Below, piece after piece: positions 44,270 through 51,503 of a stretch of DNA of 51,503 nucleotides. Position numbers and translations under genes: made by a program. A model generated the notes under the pieces. That model ran no database searches. It was not told where the DNA came from and worked only from the letters and a program-made list of their open reading frames with translations. This DNA comes from an uncultured Pelagibacteraceae bacterium. GTDB lineage: Bacteria > Pseudomonadota > Alphaproteobacteria > Pelagibacterales > Pelagibacteraceae. Location of the stretch: contig CACFKJ010000003.1 of the NCBI GenBank assembly GCA_902566805.1, forward strand, positions 1 through 51,503, read 5' to 3'. How positions within the stretch are numbered: the first letter of the stretch is position 1; each line of letters begins with the position of its first letter.

Positions 44270-44295
44270 AAAGGGCCCTTTTCAGGGCCCTTTTT
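44270..44295 (+). terminator. Rho-independent terminator after the TRAP binding-protein gene
   Basis: AAAGGGCCC (44270-44278) pairs with GGGCCCTTT (44285-44293) around a 6-nt loop (TTTTCA), followed by a T-run to 44295. It lies 21 nt after the binding-protein stop and 28 nt before the permease gene, so it can separate abundant binding-protein mRNA from rarer full-length operon mRNA. Confidence 0.88.
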
Positions 44296-44322
44296 AATAA
44301 TTTAAGATAAATTTTTAGTTTT

Positions 44323-45306
44323 ATGGTTTCAAAAAGAAATTTACCCACATTAATTAGGATATTCAGTTATTCAATTTTAGCTATAACTTTTGTTTTTTTA
44401 TTAAATAATGTTTTAACAGTTTGGTTTGAATGGCCAGGTATCAAAAAACTATTTTCCCATTACGGTTTATTTGGTTTTAAAAAATTAAGTAAACCTCTTG
44501 AAGATTCGATACTTACTTACTCTTATATACAACTATTTTTATATTTTATTTCAATTTTATTTGCAGTTTTTTACGTTTTTAAATCTATTAAACAGACTTT
44601 AGAAACAGATGCAGAAATACTAACTAATTTTACAGCCTATATTATACGATCATCTTTTTGGGCAGTTTTTATTGTTGGACTTGCAGATTTACTTGTATCA
44701 TTTATGGTTGTTGAAAAATTGGTTGAGCCAATATTTGGAGAATATTTAAAAATTAAATTAGTTGTTCCAAGCTTTAGAATTACTTATATTCATTTTCCAA
44801 TCATATTATTTTCATTTGTAATTGGCTACTTTACTAGAACAGTAGGATTTATTTGGTTAGCTGTTTTAGTTGTTGGAAGTGAATTTTTCATAGTGATTTC
44901 AAGATTTATATTTGAATATGAACAAGCTTTTCAAGGAGATTTGGTTCGTTTTTGGTATTCAGCACTTTACCTTTTTGCTAGTGCCTATGCATTAATGCAT
45001 GAAGGTCATGTAAGAGTAGATGTTCTATACACCGGTTTCAGTGAACGCAAAAAAGCTTGGACTAACTCAGTTGGATCTTTGTTATTAGGAATTCCATTAT
45101 GCCTTATAGTTTTGTTTCTAGGAATGGGGGGCAAAGCTAGTATCATAAATGGTCCAGTTATTTCGTTCGAAATAACACAACAAGGTTCAAATGGATTATA
45201 CTTACTTTATCTAATGGCCGTTTATTTAGCTGTTTTTGCTGTAAGTATGTTGATTCAATTTACAAGTTATTTTATGGGGAGTAGCTATAAACTTTTAAAA
45301 AATTAA
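44323..45306 (+). CDS. TRAP transporter small permease subunit (DctQ-type)
   Basis: This 327-aa membrane protein has about eight helices. The usual DctQ core is in the C-terminal half: FWYSALYLFASAYALMHEGHVRVDVLYTGFSERKKAW (core LMHEGHVRVDVLY at about residues 225-237), followed by two helices. The N-terminal 150-180 residues, with three or four extra helices, go beyond the usual 160-200-aa subunit. Such long Q subunits occur with TakP-like systems. It is 3 nt upstream of the large permease gene. Confidence 0.85.
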   Translation: MVSKRNLPTLIRIFSYSILAITFVFLLNNVLTVWFEWPGIKKLFSHYGLFGFKKLSKPLEDSILTYSYIQLFLYFISILFAVFYVFKSIKQTLETDAEILTNFTAYIIRSSFWAVFIVGLADLLVSFMVVEKLVEPIFGEYLKIKLVVPSFRITYIHFPIILFSFVIGYFTRTVGFIWLAVLVVGSEFFIVISRFIFEYEQAFQGDLVRFWYSALYLFASAYALMHEGHVRVDVLYTGFSERKKAWTNSVGSLLLGIPLCLIVLFLGMGGKASIINGPVISFEITQQGSNGLYLLYLMAVYLAVFAVSMLIQFTSYFMGSSYKLLKN

Positions 45307-45309
45307 ATT

Positions 45310-47961
45310 ATGGAACATTTATTTTTATCTTTACTTGTATTGATCATGATTGCAGCATTGGCTTCAGGTTTTCCAGTTGCTTTTGCATTACCAGGTTCAG
45401 CAATCATATCAATAGGTCTTGCTGCCTTTTTTGGATATCTTTTTGAAGGAAATGTAAGTGCATATTTTGCAACTGATGGACCACTAGAATGGTTAACAGC
45501 AGGGATTACAAATTTTAGAAGTAATTATTGGGATGTAGAAACCGACACATTAATTGCGATACCTTTATTTATTTTTATGGGAATAATGTTGCAAAAATCA
45601 AAAATTGCTGAAGATCTTTTAGTGACCATGGGTCAACTATTTGGCCCTATACCAGGAGGTCTTGGAATTTCAGTAATTTTTGTTGGGGCGTTACTTGCGG
45701 CTACAACAGGTATTGTTGGAGCAACTGTGATTGCAATGGGTCTAATTTCATTGCCCACTATGTTAAATAACAAGTATGATAGAAGTCTCGCAAGTGGAAT
45801 AGTTTGTTCTTCTGGAACACTTGGACAAATAATTCCTCCATCAATTGTCTTAATTATAATCGCTGACCAATTAGCAAGTGCTGCTGATGTAGCAAATACT
45901 ATGAGGCAAGCAGATTACAAATTAATAACTGGAGAGTTTAATATGCCAGGTGAATTTAGAGTAGGATCAACAAGCGCTGGAGATATGTTTTTAGGAGCGT
46001 TATTACCTGGTTTGGTATTAGTTGGTTTATATATGTTGTATGTATTTGTATATGCAAGATTAAATCCTAAAGCAGCTCCTCCTGTTCCTTTTAAGGGACA
46101 ATTTAATTTTAAATTTTGGATAAAAGTTATTATGGTAATAATTCCACCTCTTGCATTAATATTTGCTGTTCTTGGATCTATATTAATGGGTATAGCAACT
46201 GTAAACCAAGCCGGCTCTATAGGAGCAATAGGAGCAACTATAATGGCAGGTTATCGTCTTCATAAAGGTAAAAAAGATGCTTATTATCCATTATTGATAA
46301 CAGTTGTAGCTTTAATCCCAATTTTTATAATTTCCAAAAATTACAACTTAAACATCAAAGCTATTGAAACTAGAAACTTAACTGCGATTTTAGTTACAGG
46401 TTTTTTTACTATATTTTTTTTAATAGGTATTATTTGGAGTTTTTGGAGATCATTTAAGGTCGACAATGTTTTAAAAGAAGTTGTTACTGAAACATGTGTA
46501 ACTACTTCTATGGTTTTTATTATTCTTCTGGGAGCTGCTATGCTTACTTCAGGTTTTAGAGCTTTTGGAGGAGAAGAATTAGTAAGAGACTTTTTACAAG
46601 ATTTGCCAGGTGGATTTTGGACACAGTTTATTGTTGTGATGGCAGTAATTTTCCTTTTAGGTTTTTTTCTTGATTTTATAGAAATCGCAGTTGTCGTTGT
46701 TCCTATTATTGCACCAATATTATTGGCAGAAACAGGAGCCAATGTTAGTGCAATTTGGTTAGGTGTAATGATTGGAGTAAATTTACAAACTTCTTTTTTA
46801 ACACCACCATTTGGTTTTGCCCTATTTTATTTAAAAGGGGTTGCTCCAAAGTTTATTACAACACTTAACATCTGGAAAGGTGTAGTTCCTTTTATAATTT
46901 TACAATTAATCGGACTTGGAATTGTAGGTTTTTATCCAAGTTTAGTAAATTATTTACCTGCTAGAACATATTTAACATCCCATGTAGCTCCACCTCCAAT
47001 GAATCCTAAGCTTCAACATTGTTTGCAAAAATATAAATTTGATATTTATAATAATGATGAGCAAAAACTTAGAGCTGCTATTACAAGTTTTCAAAAACAG
47101 GTTCCTTCTAACCTTCCAAATGATAAATTAGATATTTTCGAAGAGCATTTTGAAAATGCTCTCGGAACTTTTGCTTTAGTTAAAAAACTTCAGAAAACAG
47201 AAAAAGAGTATGAATTATTTGCTGAAGATTATAGAGACCTTCATTTTAGTGTTAGAAAAAAACAAAAAAAGATAAGAAAATTGGATGATAAAATTGCAAA
47301 ATTAAAAGCAGAAATAAGAAACTTAGATAAAGATAATATTTCTCAGAAAAATAAAATTGAACTTAAAATTGAAGATACTAAATTAGAGATTGGTGAAATA
47401 GAAAAAGCAATACCTGAAAATTGGGTATCACAAAACAAAGAATTCGAAGTAATTAAAAAGGCTAAAAATACTCAAACAAAAAGATACAAAAAAAATGTTG
47501 ATGAAGCATACGATAACCTTATTCAAATAAGCTTATTTATTAAAGATTATGAAAAATTAAATGAAATTTCTGCAGATATTAAAAATTTAAAAAATAATAT
47601 TGAAAAAGAGGATTACAAAAACTCATCTAAAATTATTGATAGCCTTTTTGAAAAACTAAGTGAAATTTCTGGTACAGAAGAATTTGCTAATAGATTAGAT
47701 GATTTATACTCTTTACTAGATAGTGAAGAAATAGAAGTAAATAAAATTAATGATACTAGTTTAGAAGTCCAAGGTATTTTTAACAAAGAAATTAAATGGA
47801 GAAAAGATGCAGCTAAAAATTTAATGCCAGAAATTGAGAAATATAATTTAGCTATAAATAATAATATAGGTTTAAGATTACAATCTCGTTTAACAAAGGA
47901 ACAAGCTAAATTTGTTGCAAGTTGTAACTCTATACACCGTGATATATCTCTAAATTTTTAA
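45310..47961 (+). CDS. TRAP transporter large permease (DctM-type) with long coiled-coil tail
   Basis: The first 560 residues form the DctM permease with about 14 helices. They show ASGFPVAFALPGSA, IAIPLFIFMGIMLQKS, GALLAATTGIVGATVIAMG, CSSGTLGQIIPPSIVL and LDFIEIAVVVVPI(I), with FLTPPFGFALFYLKG near the end. Residues from about 564 to 883 are an added soluble domain. It begins MNPKLQHCLQKYKF and has a strong coiled coil (about residues 635-705, for example IRKLDDKIAKLKAEIRNL). Ordinary DctM proteins are 420-650 aa. No stop or frameshift separates the two parts, so it is a true fusion or extension. Confidence 0.88.
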   Translation: MEHLFLSLLVLIMIAALASGFPVAFALPGSAIISIGLAAFFGYLFEGNVSAYFATDGPLEWLTAGITNFRSNYWDVETDTLIAIPLFIFMGIMLQKSKIAEDLLVTMGQLFGPIPGGLGISVIFVGALLAATTGIVGATVIAMGLISLPTMLNNKYDRSLASGIVCSSGTLGQIIPPSIVLIIIADQLASAADVANTMRQADYKLITGEFNMPGEFRVGSTSAGDMFLGALLPGLVLVGLYMLYVFVYARLNPKAAPPVPFKGQFNFKFWIKVIMVIIPPLALIFAVLGSILMGIATVNQAGSIGAIGATIMAGYRLHKGKKDAYYPLLITVVALIPIFIISKNYNLNIKAIETRNLTAILVTGFFTIFFLIGIIWSFWRSFKVDNVLKEVVTETCVTTSMVFIILLGAAMLTSGFRAFGGEELVRDFLQDLPGGFWTQFIVVMAVIFLLGFFLDFIEIAVVVVPIIAPILLAETGANVSAIWLGVMIGVNLQTSFLTPPFGFALFYLKGVAPKFITTLNIWKGVVPFIILQLIGLGIVGFYPSLVNYLPARTYLTSHVAPPPMNPKLQHCLQKYKFDIYNNDEQKLRAAITSFQKQVPSNLPNDKLDIFEEHFENALGTFALVKKLQKTEKEYELFAEDYRDLHFSVRKKQKKIRKLDDKIAKLKAEIRNLDKDNISQKNKIELKIEDTKLEIGEIEKAIPENWVSQNKEFEVIKKAKNTQTKRYKKNVDEAYDNLIQISLFIKDYEKLNEISADIKNLKNNIEKEDYKNSSKIIDSLFEKLSEISGTEEFANRLDDLYSLLDSEEIEVNKINDTSLEVQGIFNKEIKWRKDAAKNLMPEIEKYNLAINNNIGLRLQSRLTKEQAKFVASCNSIHRDISLNF

Positions 47962-47969
47962 AATAAATA

Positions 47970-49187
47970 ATGGAAAAAAATATTTTACCGATTAAAAAGG
48001 CGGTTTTAATATTTTTTGTATTTGCTTCTGGATATTTTTTATCTTGTCTATTAAGAGCGATAACTGCAACTTTATCTCCTTTATTAACCGATGAATTTAA
48101 TTTATTAGCAGGTGATCTAGGATTATTAGCTGGAGGATATTTTTTGGGATTTGCATCTATGCAAATACCACTTGGATATTTACTTGATAGACATGGTCCT
48201 AAAAAAATAGTTTCTTCATTTTTATTGATTGCAATAATTGGAACCACAGCATTTGCATTGGCTCAAAGTTTTGCCGGTTTGATTATATCAAGAATTTTAA
48301 TTGGAGTTGGTGTTAGCGCATGTTTAATGGGTCCATTAACAGGTTATAGAATTTGGTTAGCCGATGAGTACCAACAAAGAGGAAACTCTTGGATGTTAAT
48401 GATAGCTTCTAGTGGGTTTGTTTTTTCAACATTACCTGTTCAAATTTTGTTACCAATTTTTGGTTGGAGATGGATTTTTGGAGGAATATCTATTTTAATT
48501 TTTATTGTTATAATTTTGACATTACTTTTTATTCCTCCATGGAAAAAAGAAATAGATAATAATGATCAAAAAAATTCTGGATTATTATCAGATATTTGGA
48601 AAAATAAATTTTTTAGAAGCACTATTCCTCTTGGTTTATTTAACTATGGAGGAATCATGGCAGTTCAAACCCTGTGGGCTGGTCCGTGGATGGTTAGGGT
48701 TTCAGGCCATGATCCACTTGAGAGTGCAACGGGACTTTTTTGGATAAATGTAACAATGTTAATAGCATTTTTTGTTTGGGGTTACATTTTACCTAAAATT
48801 AATAAATTAGGAATGGATACTATGAAATTATTGAAATTTGGATTACCAATTAGCTACCTATCTTTATTTGTAATTATTATTTCAGGCGAAAATGTAGGAG
48901 CGATACATTTTATAATCTATATACTTACTTCAATTGTTTTATCTCTTACACAGCCTGCAGTAGCTATGCATTTTCCAACCAGTCTAGCAGGAAAATCACT
49001 TACATCTTTTAATTTACTCATTTTTTTAGGCACTTTTATAATGCAATGGGGAATTGGTTTAATTATCGATTTATCTAAATATTTAGGAAAAGGAGAAACT
49101 CAGAGTTTTCAAATTTCTTTTGCTGTTTATTTAATAATTTGTATTTTAAGTTATTCTTATTTTATTTTGAAAAATAAAAATGAATAA
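47970..49187 (+). CDS. MFS transporter
   Basis: This 405-aa protein has 12 predicted helices. The inter-helix 2/3 signature is GYFLGFASMQIPLGYLLDRHGPKK (core GYLLDRHGPKK) and SRILIGVGVSACLMGP follows in helix 4. The substrate cannot be read from the sequence; position 8 nt after the TRAP permease suggests an organic acid or related metabolite. The stop overlaps the start of the following hydrolase gene by 8 nt. Confidence 0.88.
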   Translation: MEKNILPIKKAVLIFFVFASGYFLSCLLRAITATLSPLLTDEFNLLAGDLGLLAGGYFLGFASMQIPLGYLLDRHGPKKIVSSFLLIAIIGTTAFALAQSFAGLIISRILIGVGVSACLMGPLTGYRIWLADEYQQRGNSWMLMIASSGFVFSTLPVQILLPIFGWRWIFGGISILIFIVIILTLLFIPPWKKEIDNNDQKNSGLLSDIWKNKFFRSTIPLGLFNYGGIMAVQTLWAGPWMVRVSGHDPLESATGLFWINVTMLIAFFVWGYILPKINKLGMDTMKLLKFGLPISYLSLFVIIISGENVGAIHFIIYILTSIVLSLTQPAVAMHFPTSLAGKSLTSFNLLIFLGTFIMQWGIGLIIDLSKYLGKGETQSFQISFAVYLIICILSYSYFILKNKNE

Positions 49188-49995
49188 AAAAAGTATGTAT
49201 AATTTATTTTTGGTAGGTTTAGTAGTTTTAGTATATTTAGTAGTAACTTTATTTTTATATGTTTACCAAAGAAATCTTCTATATCACCCTGTAGAAAATA
49301 ATTATTTTGGAGATAAATTAATTGTAGAAATTGAAAAAATTCAGATAATAACTAAAGATAATATTAAACTTTTAGCCTGGTATCATGAAAAAAATATTAA
49401 TAAAAATAAAACAATTCTTTATTTACATGGAAATGCCGGAGCATTAGAAAATAGAATACATAAAATTAATCATTTTAAAGATATGCAGGTCAATTTTTTA
49501 TTACTTGCCTGGAGAGGATTTAGTGGAAATAAAGGTAAACCTACTGAGCAAGGTTTGTATGAAGATGCACGAAGCGCAATTAAATGGCTGATTGAAAAAG
49601 GAATTTTAGAAGAAAATATCATAATTTATGGAGAGTCACTTGGGACTGGAATTGCTACTGAAATTGCACAAAATAAAAAATATGCAGGAGTAATTTTAGA
49701 ATCTCCTTTTACTTCTATGGTTGCAGCAGCAAAATCGAAATATCCAATTTTTCCAGTAAAATTATTGCTTAAAGATAAATACGAAAGTGATAAAAAAATT
49801 AAAAATATTAAATCTCCAATTTTAATTATGCATGGAGAAGTAGATAAAATAGTACCTTTTTGGATGGGAAAAAAAATGTTCGAACTTGCAAATAATCCCA
49901 AATATTCATATTTTCCTAAAAATGACGATCATATGTTAGAATACAACGATGACTTAATAAATTCGATCAAATCATTCTTAAAAAGTTTAAATTAG
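49180..49995 (+). CDS. Membrane-anchored alpha/beta hydrolase (BEM46/ABHD13-like)
   Basis: This 271-aa protein has an N-terminal membrane helix (about residues 8-28). The alpha/beta hydrolase core has the oxyanion motif YLHGNAGALENR, the nucleophile Ser153 in YGESLGTGIA, and the acid and His in MHGEVDKIVPF and NDDHMLEYND. This pattern matches the BEM46/ABHD13 group, whose bacterial substrates are unknown. It is likely co-transcribed with the MFS gene. Confidence 0.87.
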   Translation: MNKKSMYNLFLVGLVVLVYLVVTLFLYVYQRNLLYHPVENNYFGDKLIVEIEKIQIITKDNIKLLAWYHEKNINKNKTILYLHGNAGALENRIHKINHFKDMQVNFLLLAWRGFSGNKGKPTEQGLYEDARSAIKWLIEKGILEENIIIYGESLGTGIATEIAQNKKYAGVILESPFTSMVAAAKSKYPIFPVKLLLKDKYESDKKIKNIKSPILIMHGEVDKIVPFWMGKKMFELANNPKYSYFPKNDDHMLEYNDDLINSIKSFLKSLN

Positions 49996-50045
49996 GTCAC
50001 AATTTAAACAAAACCTCATCAGAATTTAAAAATAAAATTAAGATT

Positions 50046-50603
50046 GTGAAAAAAATTTTTGTCTTTTTAGTTTTATTTCTAATATCTTCATCAATATCTG
50101 CAGATAATAATTATATAACTGATGATTATTTTCATATTGGAAAAATGGATTCTTATAATAAAAAATTTACTTTATATTTCAAAACAAGGTACAAAGCTGT
50201 TCTGGCGAAAGGTGAAAATAATAATTATATCAATGATTTTCCTCAAGATCTTTATTTATATGATAATAAAACTCAAATTGATATACCTTTAATTTCTTAT
50301 GATTGGTTTCCAAGCAAAGCAAAAAAGATTTTAAAAAATTATGACTTTCCCGTGTTTCCAGAGGATTTTGCTTATTATTTGTTAAATGACAATAATACAT
50401 TAATAATGGTAAGTGCAATTAAAAATGTAAATAGAAATTTGCAATTTGATATCCAAAATAAAAAACTAAAAATATTTGATAAAAATGGAAAACTAGATTT
50501 TGTTATATCTACTTATGCAAAAAAATGTGGATTCAGAAGCTTAAATGATAAATTTAAGTGTAAAATTTATAAACCTCTTATTTCAAATAATTTGATTAAT
50601 TAA
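50046..50603 (+). CDS. Secreted protein of unknown function, 185 aa
   Basis: A GTG start opens a clear signal peptide (KKIFVFLVLFLISSSISAD, cleavage near residue 19). The mature part is rich in Tyr, Asn and Lys, with beta-strand-like segments and two cysteines (KKCGFRSLNDKFKCKIY) that may form a disulfide. I do not recognise a family. The stop overlaps the convergent ftsY stop by 8 nt. Confidence 0.65.
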   Translation: MKKIFVFLVLFLISSSISADNNYITDDYFHIGKMDSYNKKFTLYFKTRYKAVLAKGENNNYINDFPQDLYLYDNKTQIDIPLISYDWFPSKAKKILKNYDFPVFPEDFAYYLLNDNNTLIMVSAIKNVNRNLQFDIQNKKLKIFDKNGKLDFVISTYAKKCGFRSLNDKFKCKIYKPLISNNLIN

Positions 50604-51503
50604 GTGAGATAAAAGCCTCTGCAAATTGCTCAGCACTGAAAATTCTTAAATCATCTTCTTTTTCACCTAATCCTAATGCAATAATTGGTAATTTATATTT
50701 TTTTGCAATAGCTATTAAAATCCCACCTTTTGCTGTTCCATCAAGCTTAGTCATTATTAATCCCGTAATTGGAATAATTTTATTAAACTCATCGACTTGA
50801 TTTATTACATTTTGTCCAGAAGTTGCATCTAAAACTAATAAAACTTCATGAGGAGCATTAGGATCAATTTTTTTTGTTACATTAGCAATTTTTTTGTACT
50901 CCTCCATTAGGTTTTTTTTATTTTGTAATCTTCCTGCTGTATCTATTAAAACATGCGTAAAATTTTTCTTTAAAGCTTCATCTACGGCCTTATAAGCAAC
51001 TGAAGCAGGATCAGAGCCTTGTGAGGACTTTATTATTTCCACATTTATTTTTTTTGCCCAATTTTCCAGCTGTTCTATTGCTGCAGCTCTAAAAGTATCT
51101 GATGCTGAAAAAATAACTTTATTATTATTGGATTTTAAAATTTTTCCTATTTTTCCTATAGTAGTGGTTTTACCAACCCCATTTACACCTGAGACCAATA
51201 TTGCATTTAAATTACTTTTATTTTCAAAAAAATTTTTATTTTCAAGAGGTGACATTAAATCAATTATATAATTTTTTAGGATTAAGTTTATCTCTTCTAT
51301 TTTATTTTTGTTAGGATCAATTTTTTTTTCTGAAATTATATTCTTAATTTCCTCCGATGCTACAACACCAACATCAGATTGAATTAAAAAATCTTCAATT
51401 TCATTTAAAGTTTTATCGTCAATTTCTTTTTTTATAATTATTTCTTTTAGTCCAGACGTAAATGTGGAAGCACTTTTTTTTAAACCAATTTTAAATTTGT
51501 CAA
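50596..51503 (-). CDS. ftsY: Signal recognition particle receptor FtsY, 3' part
   Basis: The minus-strand frame is open to the window edge; an internal ATG at 51255 is not the start because the FtsY N-domain (SDVGVVASEEIKNII) continues upstream of it. The G-domain is complete: GVNGVGKTTTIGKIG (G1), DTFRAAAIEQLENWA, DTAGRLQNKKNLMEE, VLDATSGQN and TKLDGTAKGG, ending GLGEKEDDLRIF. FtsY receives SRP-ribosome complexes at the inner membrane. The N-terminus is off the window. Confidence 0.96.
   Translation of the reverse strand, partial: DKFKIGLKKSASTFTSGLKEIIIKKEIDDKTLNEIEDFLIQSDVGVVASEEIKNIISEKKIDPNKNKIEEINLILKNYIIDLMSPLENKNFFENKSNLNAILVSGVNGVGKTTTIGKIGKILKSNNNKVIFSASDTFRAAAIEQLENWAKKINVEIIKSSQGSDPASVAYKAVDEALKKNFTHVLIDTAGRLQNKKNLMEEYKKIANVTKKIDPNAPHEVLLVLDATSGQNVINQVDEFNKIIPITGLIMTKLDGTAKGGILIAIAKKYKLPIIALGLGEKEDDLRIFSAEQFAEAFISLN

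Noticed and set aside
46341..46742. 133-codon minus-strand frame inside the TRAP permease gene
   Set aside because: Shadow of the permease membrane helices; Thr/Lys/Ile-rich with no recognisable domain.
1..51503. CRISPR arrays, insertion sequences, prophage or integrase genes
   Set aside because: No regularly spaced repeats, transposase, integrase or terminal inverted repeats were seen; poly-A/T runs are compositional.
51256..51503. ftsY starting at the ATG at 51255
   Set aside because: The upstream frame is open and encodes the FtsY N-domain (SDVGVVASEEIKNII), so the gene runs off the window.

Overview
This window is from a free-living marine alphaproteobacterium of the SAR11 clade (Candidatus Pelagibacter or a close relative). 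The reasons are very low GC, genes packed with 0-10 nt gaps or short overlaps, few Shine-Dalgarno sequences, and alphaproteobacterial gene neighbourhoods (heparinase-like gene/purH, tsaD next to hemC-hemD, DUF2794, a ccmC-H run, TRAP uptake). It is chromosomal. I see no phage, insertion sequence, CRISPR array or plasmid function, and no gene-free stretch over 300 bases.

Layout. 1-5.7 kb: the 3' end of a UbiH-type hydroxylase, a LON-domain protein, two tandem TPR-sulfotransferases and a GT-C membrane glycosyltransferase. 5.7-10.4 kb: tRNA-Gly and a pterin dehydratase facing an rpe/heparinase-like/purH operon. 10.4-15.7 kb: an acetate-type module with a sodium:solute symporter, its small subunit, acetyl-CoA synthetase and an EVE-domain protein. 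15.7-20.7 kb: tsaD divergent from hemC-hemD-mscS-yggT-folD. 20.7-22.7 kb: a TPR-GT41 glycosyltransferase followed by a scar of two decayed gene ends, one from a short-chain dehydrogenase (SDR) and one from folD. 22.7-27.3 kb: a compact photolyase-related cluster. It holds a COG3046-type photolyase-like protein without the usual Fe-S cysteines, a DCC/DUF393 protein, a 43-aa DUF2256 zinc-ribbon protein, a Cys-tailed small protein, a FAD-domain photolyase with a C-terminal extra domain, a 40-aa membrane microprotein, an SDR without the catalytic Tyr and a PsiE-like protein. 27.5-31.1 kb: an argG operon with a 2OG-Fe(II) oxygenase, an IalB-like protein and a Tas-like aldo/keto reductase. 31.1-33.2 kb: Bax-inhibitor-1, DUF2794, YciB and HspQ. 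33.2-37.5 kb: ccmCDEFGH for cytochrome c maturation, behind a large hairpin. 37.5-48 kb: a PagL-like protein, then a coherent 2-hydroxyacid/2-ketoacid region with two FMN hydroxyacid dehydrogenases, an aminotransferase, a D-lactate/glycolate-type FAD dehydrogenase and a TakP-like TRAP transporter. The TRAP operon has a clear terminator after the binding-protein gene, and its permease carries a coiled-coil extension of about 320 residues. 48-51.5 kb: an MFS transporter, an alpha/beta hydrolase, a secreted protein of unknown function and the 3' part of ftsY.

Most noteworthy are (1) the folD/SDR junction scar at about 22.42-22.67 kb, which has the geometry expected of an old tandem duplication or a merger of two alleles spanning the photolyase cluster; (2) the photolyase cluster itself, a candidate photo-oxidative stress system with several non-canonical members; and (3) the hydroxyacid uptake/oxidation region with its unusual TRAP permease. 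All functional statements come from reading translated sequence by eye; no database search was run.
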